Positions 15,063-24,184 of a stretch of 64,000 nucleotides of DNA are shown here, one piece after another. The notes beneath the pieces were generated by a model. The model had not been told where the DNA came from. It searched no databases and was given only the letters and a program-made list of their open reading frames with translations. Position numbers and translations under genes: made by a program. The DNA is from Bacteroidota bacterium (GTDB lineage: Bacteria > Bacteroidota > Bacteroidia > Bacteroidales > UBA10428): assembly GCA_023442525.1 (NCBI GenBank), contig JAEZZA010000031.1, positions 62,001 to 126,000 of the forward strand, written 5' to 3'. Each line of letters starts with the position of its first letter. Within the stretch, counting starts at the first letter, position 1.

Positions 15063-17543
15063 TACGAACTCCAAATGCCTGGCCACAAATCTCAGATCGC
15101 GCCAGCTTACCCTGTCACCTAACGCTTCTTTTACGAGACCCTTCCGGAGATCTTCGTTTTTTTCGAATTCCGCAATGATGGTTTGTATCAAATTTTCAGG
15201 GACAAATTCTGCTACCGCCAACTCTCCAGTGCCAACAAAATAGGCCAGGTGATCTTCAATGGTGTACTCGGTCATGTACCGTTCCCTGGCAATTTCATCA
15301 ATCGTCTTTCCCTGTTTGTATAATTCGAGAGTAACCACCCGTGTATGAATCCTGGGTTTTTTCTCCTTTTTAACTTTCTGTTCTTTTCGTTCGGGTAAGT
15401 GTTGTATATAGGATTCTGTTTTCAGATTATGCTCGTCACAATATGAATTGATTATCGCCAGCAATTCTTCGCCATATTGTGCCAGCTTACGCTTACCGAT
15501 CCCCTTAATCATGACCAGCTCCGCCTCTGTGCGTGGTAAAACTGTGGTGATAGTGGCCATTGTATTCTGATTGAGAATCATATACGCTTCGACATTATTC
15601 TCAAGAGCTTTATTTGCCCTCCACTTCCTGATGCGATTGAAAAGAGCGGGATGTGCCATAACACCGGATACATCTTCGATCCGGGCCGGTTTGATTGATT
15701 TTTTCGCCGGCAGATCGATTGATGCTTTTGCCTTGGAATCCAGATATCCCGAAACCGTGAATCCCGATTTGATTTGTCCCAGGCAAGCAAGCTTAAGGTT
15801 GACATCCTGAACCAGTTTTTCGTACACGGAGTCCAGGCTTTTCCGAACCTCTTTGTTTTCAGTTATGATTTTAAGTCCGGAAATCAGTTCTCTAATCGTA
15901 TTCTGTTTGTCCTGGAAATAGTTACAAGCTTTAATTACCCTTTCCTGCAGGTTTTGGTTGTTCTCAGCATCCGGATTTATTGCAATCAACCGTTTCAGTT
16001 CATTGTTGAACTTTTCTGAAACAGCCACTATTTCATTCTTCAAATTTTCCTGTATATATTCGGCATCTTGTAATAAGCTTCCTGCAATACTCCCGGTATT
16101 TTCGCGTGCGATCTTTATCAAATAACCGAGGCGGCTGTTCATCCCTGAGAAATCGAATAATTCAGTAAGCAACATCTTCTGGTATGCTTTCTTCGATTCG
16201 GAAAGGGCATTTGCATCGGGCTGGCTGGCTTCGCATTCTCTTACAAACTGTGTTACGGCATGGTCGCTGATAATTGCATTTCTTCCCAGCGAAGAATTCA
16301 ATACAAGTCCTTCCAGAGTTCTGCACCTGCTTAAAGCCACATACACCTGGCCATGAGCGAATGCCGCGCGGGCATCGATTATGGCTTTGTCGAATGTCAG
16401 TCCCTGACTTTTATGGATGGTTATGGCCCACGCCAGCTTAAGGGGGTACTGAGTGAAAGTGCCGATCTCGGTTTCCTGAATCTCTTTGGTATCTTCGTTG
16501 AGTGAATACTTCATATTCTGCCATTTTGCCTTTTCAACAGATATGGGGTAATCATCTCCCTTGCATTTTACAATAATCCGGTCGTTTTCAAATGCCTCTA
16601 TTTTTCCTATTTTCCCGTTGAAGAAGAGTTTATCTTTAGAAATATCGTTTTTTACAAACATCACCTGGGCGCCAATTTTAAAGGTCAGTTCTTCGAAAGT
16701 AGGCCAGGCATACTCGGGAAATTCACCGGTAATGGCAGCTTTGAATGTCTTATCCTTTCCCGGAAGATTTTCCAGGCGTGATTCATTAATTGACCGGGCC
16801 TGGATATTATGGGTGGTAAGGATGATGTATCCTTCGTCATCATCCGGTTTGAAGCCGGGAATGTATCTGCTGTTGAGCAATGCAAGTCCGGAATTATCGA
16901 GTTTATTATCCCGTACCTTATTGAGCAGATCTATGAATGCCAGGTCCTGTTGTCTGTAAATATGCTTTAGTTCAATAGTAACATAATCAGTGTGTTTAAG
17001 CGCGAGACTGCTGAAAAAGAAAGGTGTTTCATAATATTCACTCAGGATTTCCCAGTCTTCGTGTTTGGCTACCGGCGATAGTTGCTGAATATCGCCAATC
17101 ATCAACAGTTGAACTCCTCCGAAAGGCTCATTCTGGTTTCTGAAACGGCGTAATACATGATCAACGGCATCGAGCAGATCGGCCCTTACCATACTGATCT
17201 CGTCGATAACAAGCAGATCCAGGCTCCTGATAATATTCAGCTTTTCACGTCCCATTTTGTACGACGAGGAGTCGATAGGTGATGGTTGATCCGTTTTTAT
17301 ATACCGGGTCGGAATATGCGGATGGAAGGCCAGCTGGAAAAAGGAATGAATGGTAACACCTCCTGCATTAATGGATGCAACTCCGGTGGGAGCAAGCACA
17401 ACCATACGCTTTGGCAGTTTTTTTTTCAGATCGTGCAGGAAAGTAGTCTTGCCGGTACCCGCTTTGCCGGTGAGAAAAATATTCCGGTTTGTATACTCTA
17501 CAAATTCAGACGCTAACTTTAATTCAGGATTCAGTGAATTCAT
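15033..17543 (-). CDS. PIF1/RecD-like helicase with HRDC and helix-turn-helix domains
   Basis: An 836-residue superfamily 1 helicase. Motif I is GKAGTGKTTFL (26-36), motif II is VIDEISMVRADLL, motif III is GDIQQLSPV, and the UvrD-like second half has TIHKSQGLTFDKAI and VALSRCRTLEGLVL, all typical of Bacteroidota PIF1-type ATPases. The C-terminal third adds an HRDC domain (about 640-715, with TEAELVMIKGIGKRKL) as in RecQ, and a final HTH_40-like module (GKTIDEIARERYMTEYTIEDHL). The HRDC and HTH modules suggest structured-DNA unwinding in repair or replication restart. It is transcribed alone; the 3' end lies over a dispersed repeat word. Confidence 0.9.
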   Translation of the reverse strand: MNSLNPELKLASEFVEYTNRNIFLTGKAGTGKTTFLHDLKKKLPKRMVVLAPTGVASINAGGVTIHSFFQLAFHPHIPTRYIKTDQPSPIDSSSYKMGREKLNIIRSLDLLVIDEISMVRADLLDAVDHVLRRFRNQNEPFGGVQLLMIGDIQQLSPVAKHEDWEILSEYYETPFFFSSLALKHTDYVTIELKHIYRQQDLAFIDLLNKVRDNKLDNSGLALLNSRYIPGFKPDDDEGYIILTTHNIQARSINESRLENLPGKDKTFKAAITGEFPEYAWPTFEELTFKIGAQVMFVKNDISKDKLFFNGKIGKIEAFENDRIIVKCKGDDYPISVEKAKWQNMKYSLNEDTKEIQETEIGTFTQYPLKLAWAITIHKSQGLTFDKAIIDARAAFAHGQVYVALSRCRTLEGLVLNSSLGRNAIISDHAVTQFVRECEASQPDANALSESKKAYQKMLLTELFDFSGMNSRLGYLIKIARENTGSIAGSLLQDAEYIQENLKNEIVAVSEKFNNELKRLIAINPDAENNQNLQERVIKACNYFQDKQNTIRELISGLKIITENKEVRKSLDSVYEKLVQDVNLKLACLGQIKSGFTVSGYLDSKAKASIDLPAKKSIKPARIEDVSGVMAHPALFNRIRKWRANKALENNVEAYMILNQNTMATITTVLPRTEAELVMIKGIGKRKLAQYGEELLAIINSYCDEHNLKTESYIQHLPERKEQKVKKEKKPRIHTRVVTLELYKQGKTIDEIARERYMTEYTIEDHLAYFVGTGELAVAEFVPENLIQTIIAEFEKNEDLRKGLVKEALGDRVSWRDLRFVARHLEFVRKGTRDSRE

Positions 17544-17590
17544 GATTATATGTGAATTGAGAATTTTTCAGATATCTTAAATCACTCCAA

Positions 17591-18466
17591 TCACATCCTC
17601 TTCCGGTACTCTCCGGGACTTAGCCCGGTTTTTTCCTTAAATAATTTTGAAAAATAAAATACTGAACAGAAACCGAGATTAAAGGAAATTTCTTTTATGC
17701 TCAGTTCTGTACTCGTAAGCAGGTATAGAGCCTGCTTCATCCTCAACGACGTATGATATTGCATCGGCGAAAGGCCGGTATATTTTTTAAATGCCTTACG
17801 GAAAACCGAATAGTTGACCTTTAAATCATCTGCAAGTTTTTCGATATTGATATTGGTTGACAGATTGTCCCTAATGATCAGGCAGGCTTTCTGAACCACA
17901 TTGCCGAGGGCATTATGAAAATCCTCGTTCTTTTTCAATGAAATAATCTGTCCGAGAATGTTGATAACAAGACCTGAACAAACCTGGTGAAATCCGGGCT
18001 TCTCCGCTTTAACATGATTCAGGATGTCATGAAATATATGAATTACATTTTCGTGAAATCCGATATGAAGTACGGGCGATTCATTCAGTATTGCCGAAGA
18101 GCCAATTACCGATTTGGCAATAAATCCGTTAAAGCCGACATAATGTTCAGTCCATCCGGTATTCGTCAATGGCTTATATCTGTGCCACATTTCGGGTTTA
18201 AGTAAAATCACAGACCCCTCCTGAACCGGAAATGAACCTTCGGAGGTTTCCATGATGCCTTCGCCCTGAGTAATGTAGTTGATCTGATATTCATGCAGAA
18301 TTCTTCCTTTGTTCCAGTTGAAATGATAACCGGCAGGATGTCCTCCCGGAGGATATTCGCTTTCAGCTTCCACCCTGGCATAACCGGCTACTGTTAAAAA
18401 TATCCCCCATCCTTTGTCTTCCGGGTTATGAGTCAGGTACTTAAAGTCGTCAGACATACGTATCAT
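17591..18466 (-). CDS. AraC-family transcriptional regulator, probably of the rhamnose genes
   Basis: A 291-residue regulator with a cupin-type sensor domain (residues about 40-150; HEYQINYITQGEG and LLKPEMWHRYKP) and two AraC HTH motifs at the C-terminus (YSVFRKAFKKYTGLSPMQYH, then IKEISFNLGFCSVFYFSKLF). It lies divergent from the rhamnose isomerase gene across 226 bases, so it is most likely the rhamnose-responsive activator, playing the role of RhaR in Bacteroides; the ligand is inferred from neighbours. The start may be ATG 18466 or ATG 18457 three codons later. Confidence 0.9.
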   Translation of the reverse strand: MIRMSDDFKYLTHNPEDKGWGIFLTVAGYARVEAESEYPPGGHPAGYHFNWNKGRILHEYQINYITQGEGIMETSEGSFPVQEGSVILLKPEMWHRYKPLTNTGWTEHYVGFNGFIAKSVIGSSAILNESPVLHIGFHENVIHIFHDILNHVKAEKPGFHQVCSGLVINILGQIISLKKNEDFHNALGNVVQKACLIIRDNLSTNINIEKLADDLKVNYSVFRKAFKKYTGLSPMQYHTSLRMKQALYLLTSTELSIKEISFNLGFCSVFYFSKLFKEKTGLSPGEYRKRM

Positions 18467-18692
18467 TTTACATAAACAATGACCAAATTATATATTGAAT
18501 TCGCAATGAATGAATGATATATTTGATATAGTTTCTCGCCAATTTACTAATATTTTCCATTATGAATTCCCTGCTGAGCATTATTCTTATGTCGACCGGT
18601 ATTTTTTGCGACAAAAGTTTTTATGTTCGCAGGATACAGGATTGGTAGACAGTCCTTTTTTATTGACACTTAAAACCTCAAAAAAACCATAT

Positions 18693-19958
18693 ATGAAAAA
18701 AGAAACTATTGAAAGCGCTTACAGGCATGCCAAGGAACAGTATGCCGAGTTGGGCATTAACACTGATGAAGCTCTAAAGAAACTCGATGAAATAAAAATC
18801 AGCCTTCATTGCTGGCAGACTGATGATGTAGGTGGTTTTGAAACTCCTGATGCCGTGCTTGGTGGAGGTGGTATACAGGCTACAGGTAATTACCCGGGTA
18901 AGGCACGCACAATCAGCCAACTGAAGCAGGATATTGAAAAAGTCATGCAACTTCTTCCCGGAAAGCAACGGCTGAACCTTCATGCCATTTATGGGGATTT
19001 CCAGGGTGAGCCAATCGACCGTGACCAGATTGAAGTCAGGCATTTCCAAAGCTGGATTGATTGGGCAAAGGAAATGGGAATAGGAATGGATTTCAATCCA
19101 ACATGTTTTTCGCATCCTTATGCCAACGACGGGTTCACACTGTCGAGCAAAGACGATAAATTCCGTAATTTCTGGATTGAACACGTGAAACGTACCCGTG
19201 CCATAGCTGCAGAAATGGGCAAACAGCTTGGAACTCCTGCTGTAAATAACATATGGATCCCGGATGGATCAAAAGATACCCCTGTTGACCGGTTTACCCA
19301 CCGGAGCCTGTTGAAGCAATCGCTCGACGAGATATTCAAAACTGAATATCCCCGGCAGCATTTGAAAGATTCGGTGGAAAGTAAGTTATTCGGGATTGGC
19401 TCGGAATCTATGGTAGTAGGATCTCTGGAATTTTACCTGGCTTACGCGGTTAAGAATAATAAGTTATTGTGCCTGGATAACGGGCATTATCATCCAACCG
19501 AGCAGGTAGGCGACAAAATATCATCGCTTTTACTTTATGTTGATGAATTGCTGTTACATGTAACACGTGGAGTGAGATGGGACAGCGACCATGTAGTAAC
19601 CTACAATGATGAAATACAACTAATCACAAGCGAGATTGTACGCAGCAATGCTTTAAACAGGATCAATGTGGGCCTCGATTACTTCGACGCAAGCCTGAAC
19701 CGGATTGGAGCTTATGTTGTTGGTACGAGGGCAGCTCAGCTTGCTTTTCTTAATGCTCTCCTTGAACCCGGCGCAACCTTAAAGAAATATGAAGAAGCGG
19801 GTCAATATTTCGAAAGGCTTGCTTTGCTCGAATTAATGAAGACCAAACCACTAGGTGCAGTGTATGATTATTACTGCCTCACGCAGGAGGTTCCGGTTGC
19901 ACAGGACTATATTCCGGAAATTCAGCAATACGAGAGAGAAGTATTGGCTAAAAGATAA
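18693..19958 (+). CDS. rhaA: L-rhamnose isomerase
   Basis: Converts L-rhamnose to L-rhamnulose in the cytosol. From ATG 18693 the protein is 421 residues, the size of E. coli RhaA (419), and lines up with it throughout: ISLHCWQTDDVGGFE, GGIQATGNYPGKAR, LNLHAIYGDF, DFNPTCFSHP, NIWIPDG, VESKLFGIG, and the metal and substrate segments LDNGHYHPTE and WDSDHVV. An upstream in-frame ATG at 18510 would add 61 residues with no similarity to the family, so I reject it. The kinase gene follows after 8 bases. The first step of rhamnose catabolism, fed by the rhamnosidases encoded elsewhere in the window. Confidence 0.96.
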   Translation: MKKETIESAYRHAKEQYAELGINTDEALKKLDEIKISLHCWQTDDVGGFETPDAVLGGGGIQATGNYPGKARTISQLKQDIEKVMQLLPGKQRLNLHAIYGDFQGEPIDRDQIEVRHFQSWIDWAKEMGIGMDFNPTCFSHPYANDGFTLSSKDDKFRNFWIEHVKRTRAIAAEMGKQLGTPAVNNIWIPDGSKDTPVDRFTHRSLLKQSLDEIFKTEYPRQHLKDSVESKLFGIGSESMVVGSLEFYLAYAVKNNKLLCLDNGHYHPTEQVGDKISSLLLYVDELLLHVTRGVRWDSDHVVTYNDEIQLITSEIVRSNALNRINVGLDYFDASLNRIGAYVVGTRAAQLAFLNALLEPGATLKKYEEAGQYFERLALLELMKTKPLGAVYDYYCLTQEVPVAQDYIPEIQQYEREVLAKR

Positions 19959-19966
19959 AACTCACT

Positions 19967-21328
19967 ATGGATACTATCGCAATTTTTGATATTGGAAAAA
20001 CCAATAAGAAATTTCTTTTATTTGACAGGGATTTACGACTCGTACACCAGGAAGAATCGGTATTTGAAGAAACAACCGACGAAGATGGCTTTCCCTGTGA
20101 TGATATCGACAAGATTGATAACTGGATGAAGGATTGTATTCTCAATCCCGTAATATCGGAGAAATTCAGTATTAAAGCCATTAATTTCTGCACTTATGGC
20201 GCATCGGTAGTATACCTGGGTGAACGGGGGCAGCGTGTGGCCCCGCTTTACAACTATCTGAAACCGTTTCCGGCTGATGTACTCTACGGGTTTTATGAAA
20301 AATACGGTGGCATTGATGAATTTTGCCGCTGTACAGCCTCTCCGGCCCTTGGTATGTTGAATCTGGGACTTCAGATATTATGGCTGAAGAAGAAAAAGCC
20401 GGAAGTGTTCACCAACACAAGAGATATTCTTTTCTTTCCCCAGTATCTCAGCTACCTGTTTACCGGCGTGGTCACGGCCGATGAAACCTATGTAGGATGT
20501 CATACTGCTGTCTGGGATTTCGATAACCAGCACTATCATAAATGGCTGTCAGATGAAGGGATTAAGTTGCCTGCTCCCAGGTCGGATTCAAAGGTATATG
20601 ATATTATTATGGGCAATTATTGCTTTAAATCCGGCATAGGAATACACGACAGCGCTGCTTCGCTGGTGCCTTATCAGCAGAACAGTACCGAAAAGTTTAT
20701 CCTGGTATCAACCGGTACCTGGTGTATCAGTATGAATCCTTTCAATGATGAACCACTGACTTTCGATCAGCTCAGGCAGGACTGCCTTTGTAATCGTAGC
20801 ACAGATCAGCGCCAGATCAAGTCGTCGAGATTATTCATGGGACATATTCACGATGTTAACGTGAACAGACTCAACGAACACTTCAATGTAAAGCCCGGCT
20901 TTTATAAAACTGTCAGGTTGGATAGAGAATTACTCGCCCGTATCCGGAATGAAAAGAGAGGTAAATTCTTCAGCAACGGTATACCCGGGGATTATGTAGA
21001 TGTACAGGTTGACCTTTCGCAGTTTACAAACTTTGACCATGCTTACCATCAGTTGATGTTCGACCTCTGTAATTATGTGTTAAATTCCATCAGGCTGATT
21101 ATTCCAAAGGTCGACGATGGCCGTGATATATATATTACCGGAGGCTTTGCCCGGAATGAGATATTTACACACTTAATTGCCGGAGGATTCCCGGACAAAC
21201 GGGTGTTTATCTCGGAGGTAGATAATGCATCGGCCCTTGGCGCGGCTATGGTAATATATGAAGGTGCGTTTAAAACAAAGGTTCCCGCGATCGATCTGGG
21301 ATTAAAACAATTTTCTGCTTCCTTGTGA
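19967..21328 (+). CDS. FGGY-family carbohydrate kinase, probable L-rhamnulokinase
   Basis: A 453-residue FGGY kinase. The N-terminal phosphate loop is FDIGKTNKKFLLFD, and the C-terminal ATP-binding part has YITGGFARNEIF and SEVDNASALGAAM. Position 8 bases after rhaA and expected chemistry make L-rhamnulose the likely substrate, giving rhamnulose 1-phosphate. The N-terminus (DIGKTNKK) differs from the classical RhaB opening (DLGASSGR), so it belongs to another FGGY branch and may be a non-orthologous replacement; a fuculokinase or xylulokinase activity is not excluded. No aldolase or rhamnose permease gene follows: the next gene is a secreted GH43. Confidence 0.82.
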   Translation: MDTIAIFDIGKTNKKFLLFDRDLRLVHQEESVFEETTDEDGFPCDDIDKIDNWMKDCILNPVISEKFSIKAINFCTYGASVVYLGERGQRVAPLYNYLKPFPADVLYGFYEKYGGIDEFCRCTASPALGMLNLGLQILWLKKKKPEVFTNTRDILFFPQYLSYLFTGVVTADETYVGCHTAVWDFDNQHYHKWLSDEGIKLPAPRSDSKVYDIIMGNYCFKSGIGIHDSAASLVPYQQNSTEKFILVSTGTWCISMNPFNDEPLTFDQLRQDCLCNRSTDQRQIKSSRLFMGHIHDVNVNRLNEHFNVKPGFYKTVRLDRELLARIRNEKRGKFFSNGIPGDYVDVQVDLSQFTNFDHAYHQLMFDLCNYVLNSIRLIIPKVDDGRDIYITGGFARNEIFTHLIAGGFPDKRVFISEVDNASALGAAMVIYEGAFKTKVPAIDLGLKQFSASL

Positions 21329-21362
21329 ATAGTTTTATTATTTTCACAGGAAAACACAAGCA

Positions 21363-22979
21363 ATGAAAAGTCTGATTTCAACATTCTTGATCCTGTGGTT
21401 ACATACTGCCCTCTACTCGCAGGATAATACTCCTTTTACGGCTGTAAGAAACCCAAACGATGCGGTTACATTTACAAATCCGGTGATACCCGGGTTCTAT
21501 TCCGATCCGAGCGTGTGCAGGGTGGGGGATGACTATTATCTGATAACAAGTACATTTGAATATTTTCCCGGAGTACCCGTATTTCACAGTAAAGATCTGG
21601 TAAACTGGAAGCAGATCGGACATTGCATTGACCGTCCCTCCCAGCTACCCGATGGCTTAAATATATTTGCGGCCACAATCAGGTATCACCAGGGAGTTTT
21701 TTATATGATTACCACCAATGTTGGGGCCGGAGGAAATTTCTATGTTACCGCTACCAATCCGGCAGGTCCATGGTCCGATCCCATCTGGATTAAAGCTGAG
21801 GGTATCGATCCCGATTTGTTTTTTGATGAGGATGGTAAGGTTTATGTTACATCATCCACTTTTGTTCTGTATGAGATAGATATTAAAACGGGCAAATTTC
21901 TTTCCGAAGGAAGAAAACTCTGGAACGGAACAGGAGGGCGTTATGCCGAAGGGCCGCATATTTACAAAAAAGACGGATTCTATTATTTGATGGCCGCCGA
22001 AGGAGGTACCGAAGAGGCTCATTCCGAAACCATTGCCCGAAGCAAGGATATTTGGGGTCCGTACCATTCTTATGAAGCTAATCCGATTCTCACGCAAGTT
22101 AAGGCCTCAGCTCAGGCAAATCCCATTCAGGGAACCGGACATGCCGATATCATTCAGGCTCATGACGAATCATGGTGGATAGTATTTCACGGATACCGCT
22201 CAAATGGCGAAGGGATACATCACATTCTGGGCAGAGAAACCTGCCTGGCACCGGTTGTATGGCCTGGGAATGGTTGGCCTGTGGTAAACGGCGATGGTAC
22301 AATTAACCCTGAAATGACTTGTCCCACGCTTCCGCTGAAGCCTTTTGATCCTGTCCCTGCACGAATTGACTTTGATTTTCAGAAAATGCCGTTGGAGTGG
22401 AATTATCTGCGTTACCCCGACAATTCAAAATACTCACTGGATGCGAGAAAAGGGTATTTCAGGCTGACAGGTGCCGGGCAGACGATTGAGGATGGAAAAT
22501 CGCCAACATTCATCGGAAGAAGACTACAGCATCATTATTTTACTGCTTCAACAGAAGTGGAGTTCGATCCCCGCAAATCCAACGAAGAAGCAGGCATGAC
22601 ATTATTAAACAATGGTGCGCATTTTGACCTGTTGATAAAGCAATCGAAGGGTAAAAGGGTAGCGGTATGTCGTTTACGGTTCGGAAACGTGGTTTATGAA
22701 TCACCTGAAGCTATACTAAAACCCGGGCCGGTTAAACTAATTATTAAGGGTGAGCGCTCGAGGTTTATCTTCGGAGTTTCGCAGGGTAATGAACCCATGA
22801 AGAAACTACAAACTATTAATTCAAAATTCCTGAGTTCCGAAACAGTAGGATGGTTCACTGGTGTTTACGTTGGATTGTATGCCACAGGTAACGGAAAGGT
22901 TTCTACCTCGCCAGCGGACTATAATTGGTTTGAGTATGAGGAAAAGGATACAGGATACCAGATACAGGATGCTGGATAA
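21363..22979 (+). CDS. Secreted GH43-family glycoside hydrolase (xylosidase/arabinofuranosidase type)
   Basis: A 538-residue exported enzyme (signal peptide to about residue 20, ending LYSQ). The five-bladed propeller shows the three acidic residues of GH43: base Asp in GFYSDPSVCRVGDDYYL, pKa-modulating Asp in GIDPDLFFDEDG, and acid Glu in AEGPHIYKKDGFYYL. Residues from about 340 to 520 form the concanavalin-like GH43 C-terminal domain that shapes the active site in beta-xylosidases. Exo-acting removal of xylose or arabinose is expected; the linkage is not readable. It is 34 bases after the kinase gene, apparently in the rhamnose operon. The last ten or so codons coincide with a dispersed repeat word (22946-22978), so the natural C-terminus may have been altered. 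Confidence 0.92.
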   Translation: MKSLISTFLILWLHTALYSQDNTPFTAVRNPNDAVTFTNPVIPGFYSDPSVCRVGDDYYLITSTFEYFPGVPVFHSKDLVNWKQIGHCIDRPSQLPDGLNIFAATIRYHQGVFYMITTNVGAGGNFYVTATNPAGPWSDPIWIKAEGIDPDLFFDEDGKVYVTSSTFVLYEIDIKTGKFLSEGRKLWNGTGGRYAEGPHIYKKDGFYYLMAAEGGTEEAHSETIARSKDIWGPYHSYEANPILTQVKASAQANPIQGTGHADIIQAHDESWWIVFHGYRSNGEGIHHILGRETCLAPVVWPGNGWPVVNGDGTINPEMTCPTLPLKPFDPVPARIDFDFQKMPLEWNYLRYPDNSKYSLDARKGYFRLTGAGQTIEDGKSPTFIGRRLQHHYFTASTEVEFDPRKSNEEAGMTLLNNGAHFDLLIKQSKGKRVAVCRLRFGNVVYESPEAILKPGPVKLIIKGERSRFIFGVSQGNEPMKKLQTINSKFLSSETVGWFTGVYVGLYATGNGKVSTSPADYNWFEYEEKDTGYQIQDAG

Positions 22980-23050
22980 TTGTGCTAATCTGCCAATGTG
23001 CCAATGTGCTAATAATGGAAAAGCCACTACTCGCAGTGTTCAGACTGCAA
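22946..23050. repeat. Dispersed intergenic repeat block 2, overlapping a gene end
   Basis: It has three words in sequence: GGATACAGGATACCAG-type units at 22946-22978 (inside the end of the GH43 gene), GTGCTAATCTGCCAATGTG-type units at 22982-23013, and the hairpin word in inverted orientation at 23030-23049 (minus strand GCAGTCTGAACACTGC). Matching words are found at 35401-35657 and 38211-38385. Confidence 0.65.
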
Positions 23051-23093
23051 GAAATTTTCGCCATAAAAAAAGATGTATTTAAAAATTAATAAC

Positions 23094-24113
23094 ATGAAAA
23101 AAGTATTATTTCTGGGTTTATTGTCGCTATTAACCCTTTCGATTTTTGCCGCTTCGGGCGACAAACCGAAGAAGCACCTTGGTATAGCAACTTACTCGGT
23201 TAAGGGACTGGAATCGGATATTGAAGGCTCATTAAAGTCGCTTGCTGATGCAGGTTATGTAACCGTTGAAATTTCAAATTACAATGCACAAAACGGTACC
23301 GTGGCAGGTTATAAGCCTGCAGATTATGCAGCCCTTGCTGCAAAGTTCGGTCTGAAGATCATTTCGAGCCATGCCCGTGCCAAGTTCGACGTGAAAGATG
23401 TGCCGGGAACTGTGGCTGCATGGAGCAAGATTTTTGACGATCATAAGGTAATGGGTTGCAAATACGTTGTATTTCCTATGAATATGTGGTCGGGCAACTT
23501 TGACGTGCTGAAACAGGAATGCGAGCTGATGAATCAAATCGGTGAAGCAGCAAATGAAAGAGGTATCAAGTTCGGATATCATAACCACCACATGGAATTT
23601 GCCACCATTGCAGGTACGGACCAAATGTATGAGGATTATCTGATTGCCAATACCGATCCGTCAAAGGTATTCTTCCAGATGGACGTTTATTGGGTAACAC
23701 AGGGTGGCCAGAATCCGGTAGCCTACCTGAAAAAGTATCCCGATCGTTTCAGGGTTCTGCATATTAAGGATGATTATGTAATCGGCGAAAGCGGAAAAAT
23801 CGATTATAAGGCCATCTTCAAACAGTTCTATAAAAACGGACACGAGGACTGGTTTGTTGAAATTGAGGATAAACAGACTCCCGAGCAGAGAGAGCAGTCG
23901 AAAGCCATGATGGACGGCATGAAGGAAATGCAGGCAAAAGGCGGAACCATGGAAGATTTCTTCAAAGAAATGATGAAGAACAGGCCAAAGGGTCAACCCA
24001 TGCCCGGTTTTGGCCCACAGGATCCTGCAGTTGTGGCGCAGAAACTTAAGGATTCACTCGAAGCCATTAAACTCAGTGGTCAATACCTGGGCAGTGCAAA
24101 ATTTGTCAAATAA
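23094..24113 (+). CDS. Exported sugar phosphate isomerase/epimerase-like TIM-barrel protein
   Basis: A 339-residue protein from ATG 23094, which gives a clean signal peptide (MKKVLFLGLLSLLTLSIFAA); the upstream in-frame ATG at 23073 would spoil it. The mature part is a xylose-isomerase-like TIM barrel: LGIATYSVKGL at the first strand, AGYVTVEISNYN, KIISSHARAKFD, IKFGYHNHHMEF with metal-ligand-like His, VFFQMDVYWVTQGG, and LHIKDDY with WFVEIED. The fold usually isomerises or epimerises sugars and inositols with a divalent metal. Export to the periplasm is usual for Bacteroidota members found with 3-keto-sugar or glycan-processing enzymes. It ends the rhamnose transcription unit before a terminator. 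The substrate is unknown. Confidence 0.85.
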   Translation: MKKVLFLGLLSLLTLSIFAASGDKPKKHLGIATYSVKGLESDIEGSLKSLADAGYVTVEISNYNAQNGTVAGYKPADYAALAAKFGLKIISSHARAKFDVKDVPGTVAAWSKIFDDHKVMGCKYVVFPMNMWSGNFDVLKQECELMNQIGEAANERGIKFGYHNHHMEFATIAGTDQMYEDYLIANTDPSKVFFQMDVYWVTQGGQNPVAYLKKYPDRFRVLHIKDDYVIGESGKIDYKAIFKQFYKNGHEDWFVEIEDKQTPEQREQSKAMMDGMKEMQAKGGTMEDFFKEMMKNRPKGQPMPGFGPQDPAVVAQKLKDSLEAIKLSGQYLGSAKFVK

Positions 24114-24145
24114 TATATAATAAAACAGGGTAGTAGGTAGAGTTC

Positions 24146-24184
24146 AAGCGGTTCATGCATTAAGCATGGCCGCTTTACTTTTTT
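24146..24184 (+). terminator. Rho-independent terminator of the rhamnose-locus operon
   Basis: AAGCGG (24146-24151) pairs with CCGCTT (24170-24175), with an inner ATGC/GCAT stem and loop ATTAA, followed by TACTTTTTT. It sits 33 bases past the isomerase-like gene and touches the stop of the convergent gene. Confidence 0.8.

Noticed and set aside
18510..18692. 61-residue N-terminal extension of L-rhamnose isomerase
   Set aside because: It has no family similarity; the ATG at 18693 gives the expected 421 residues.
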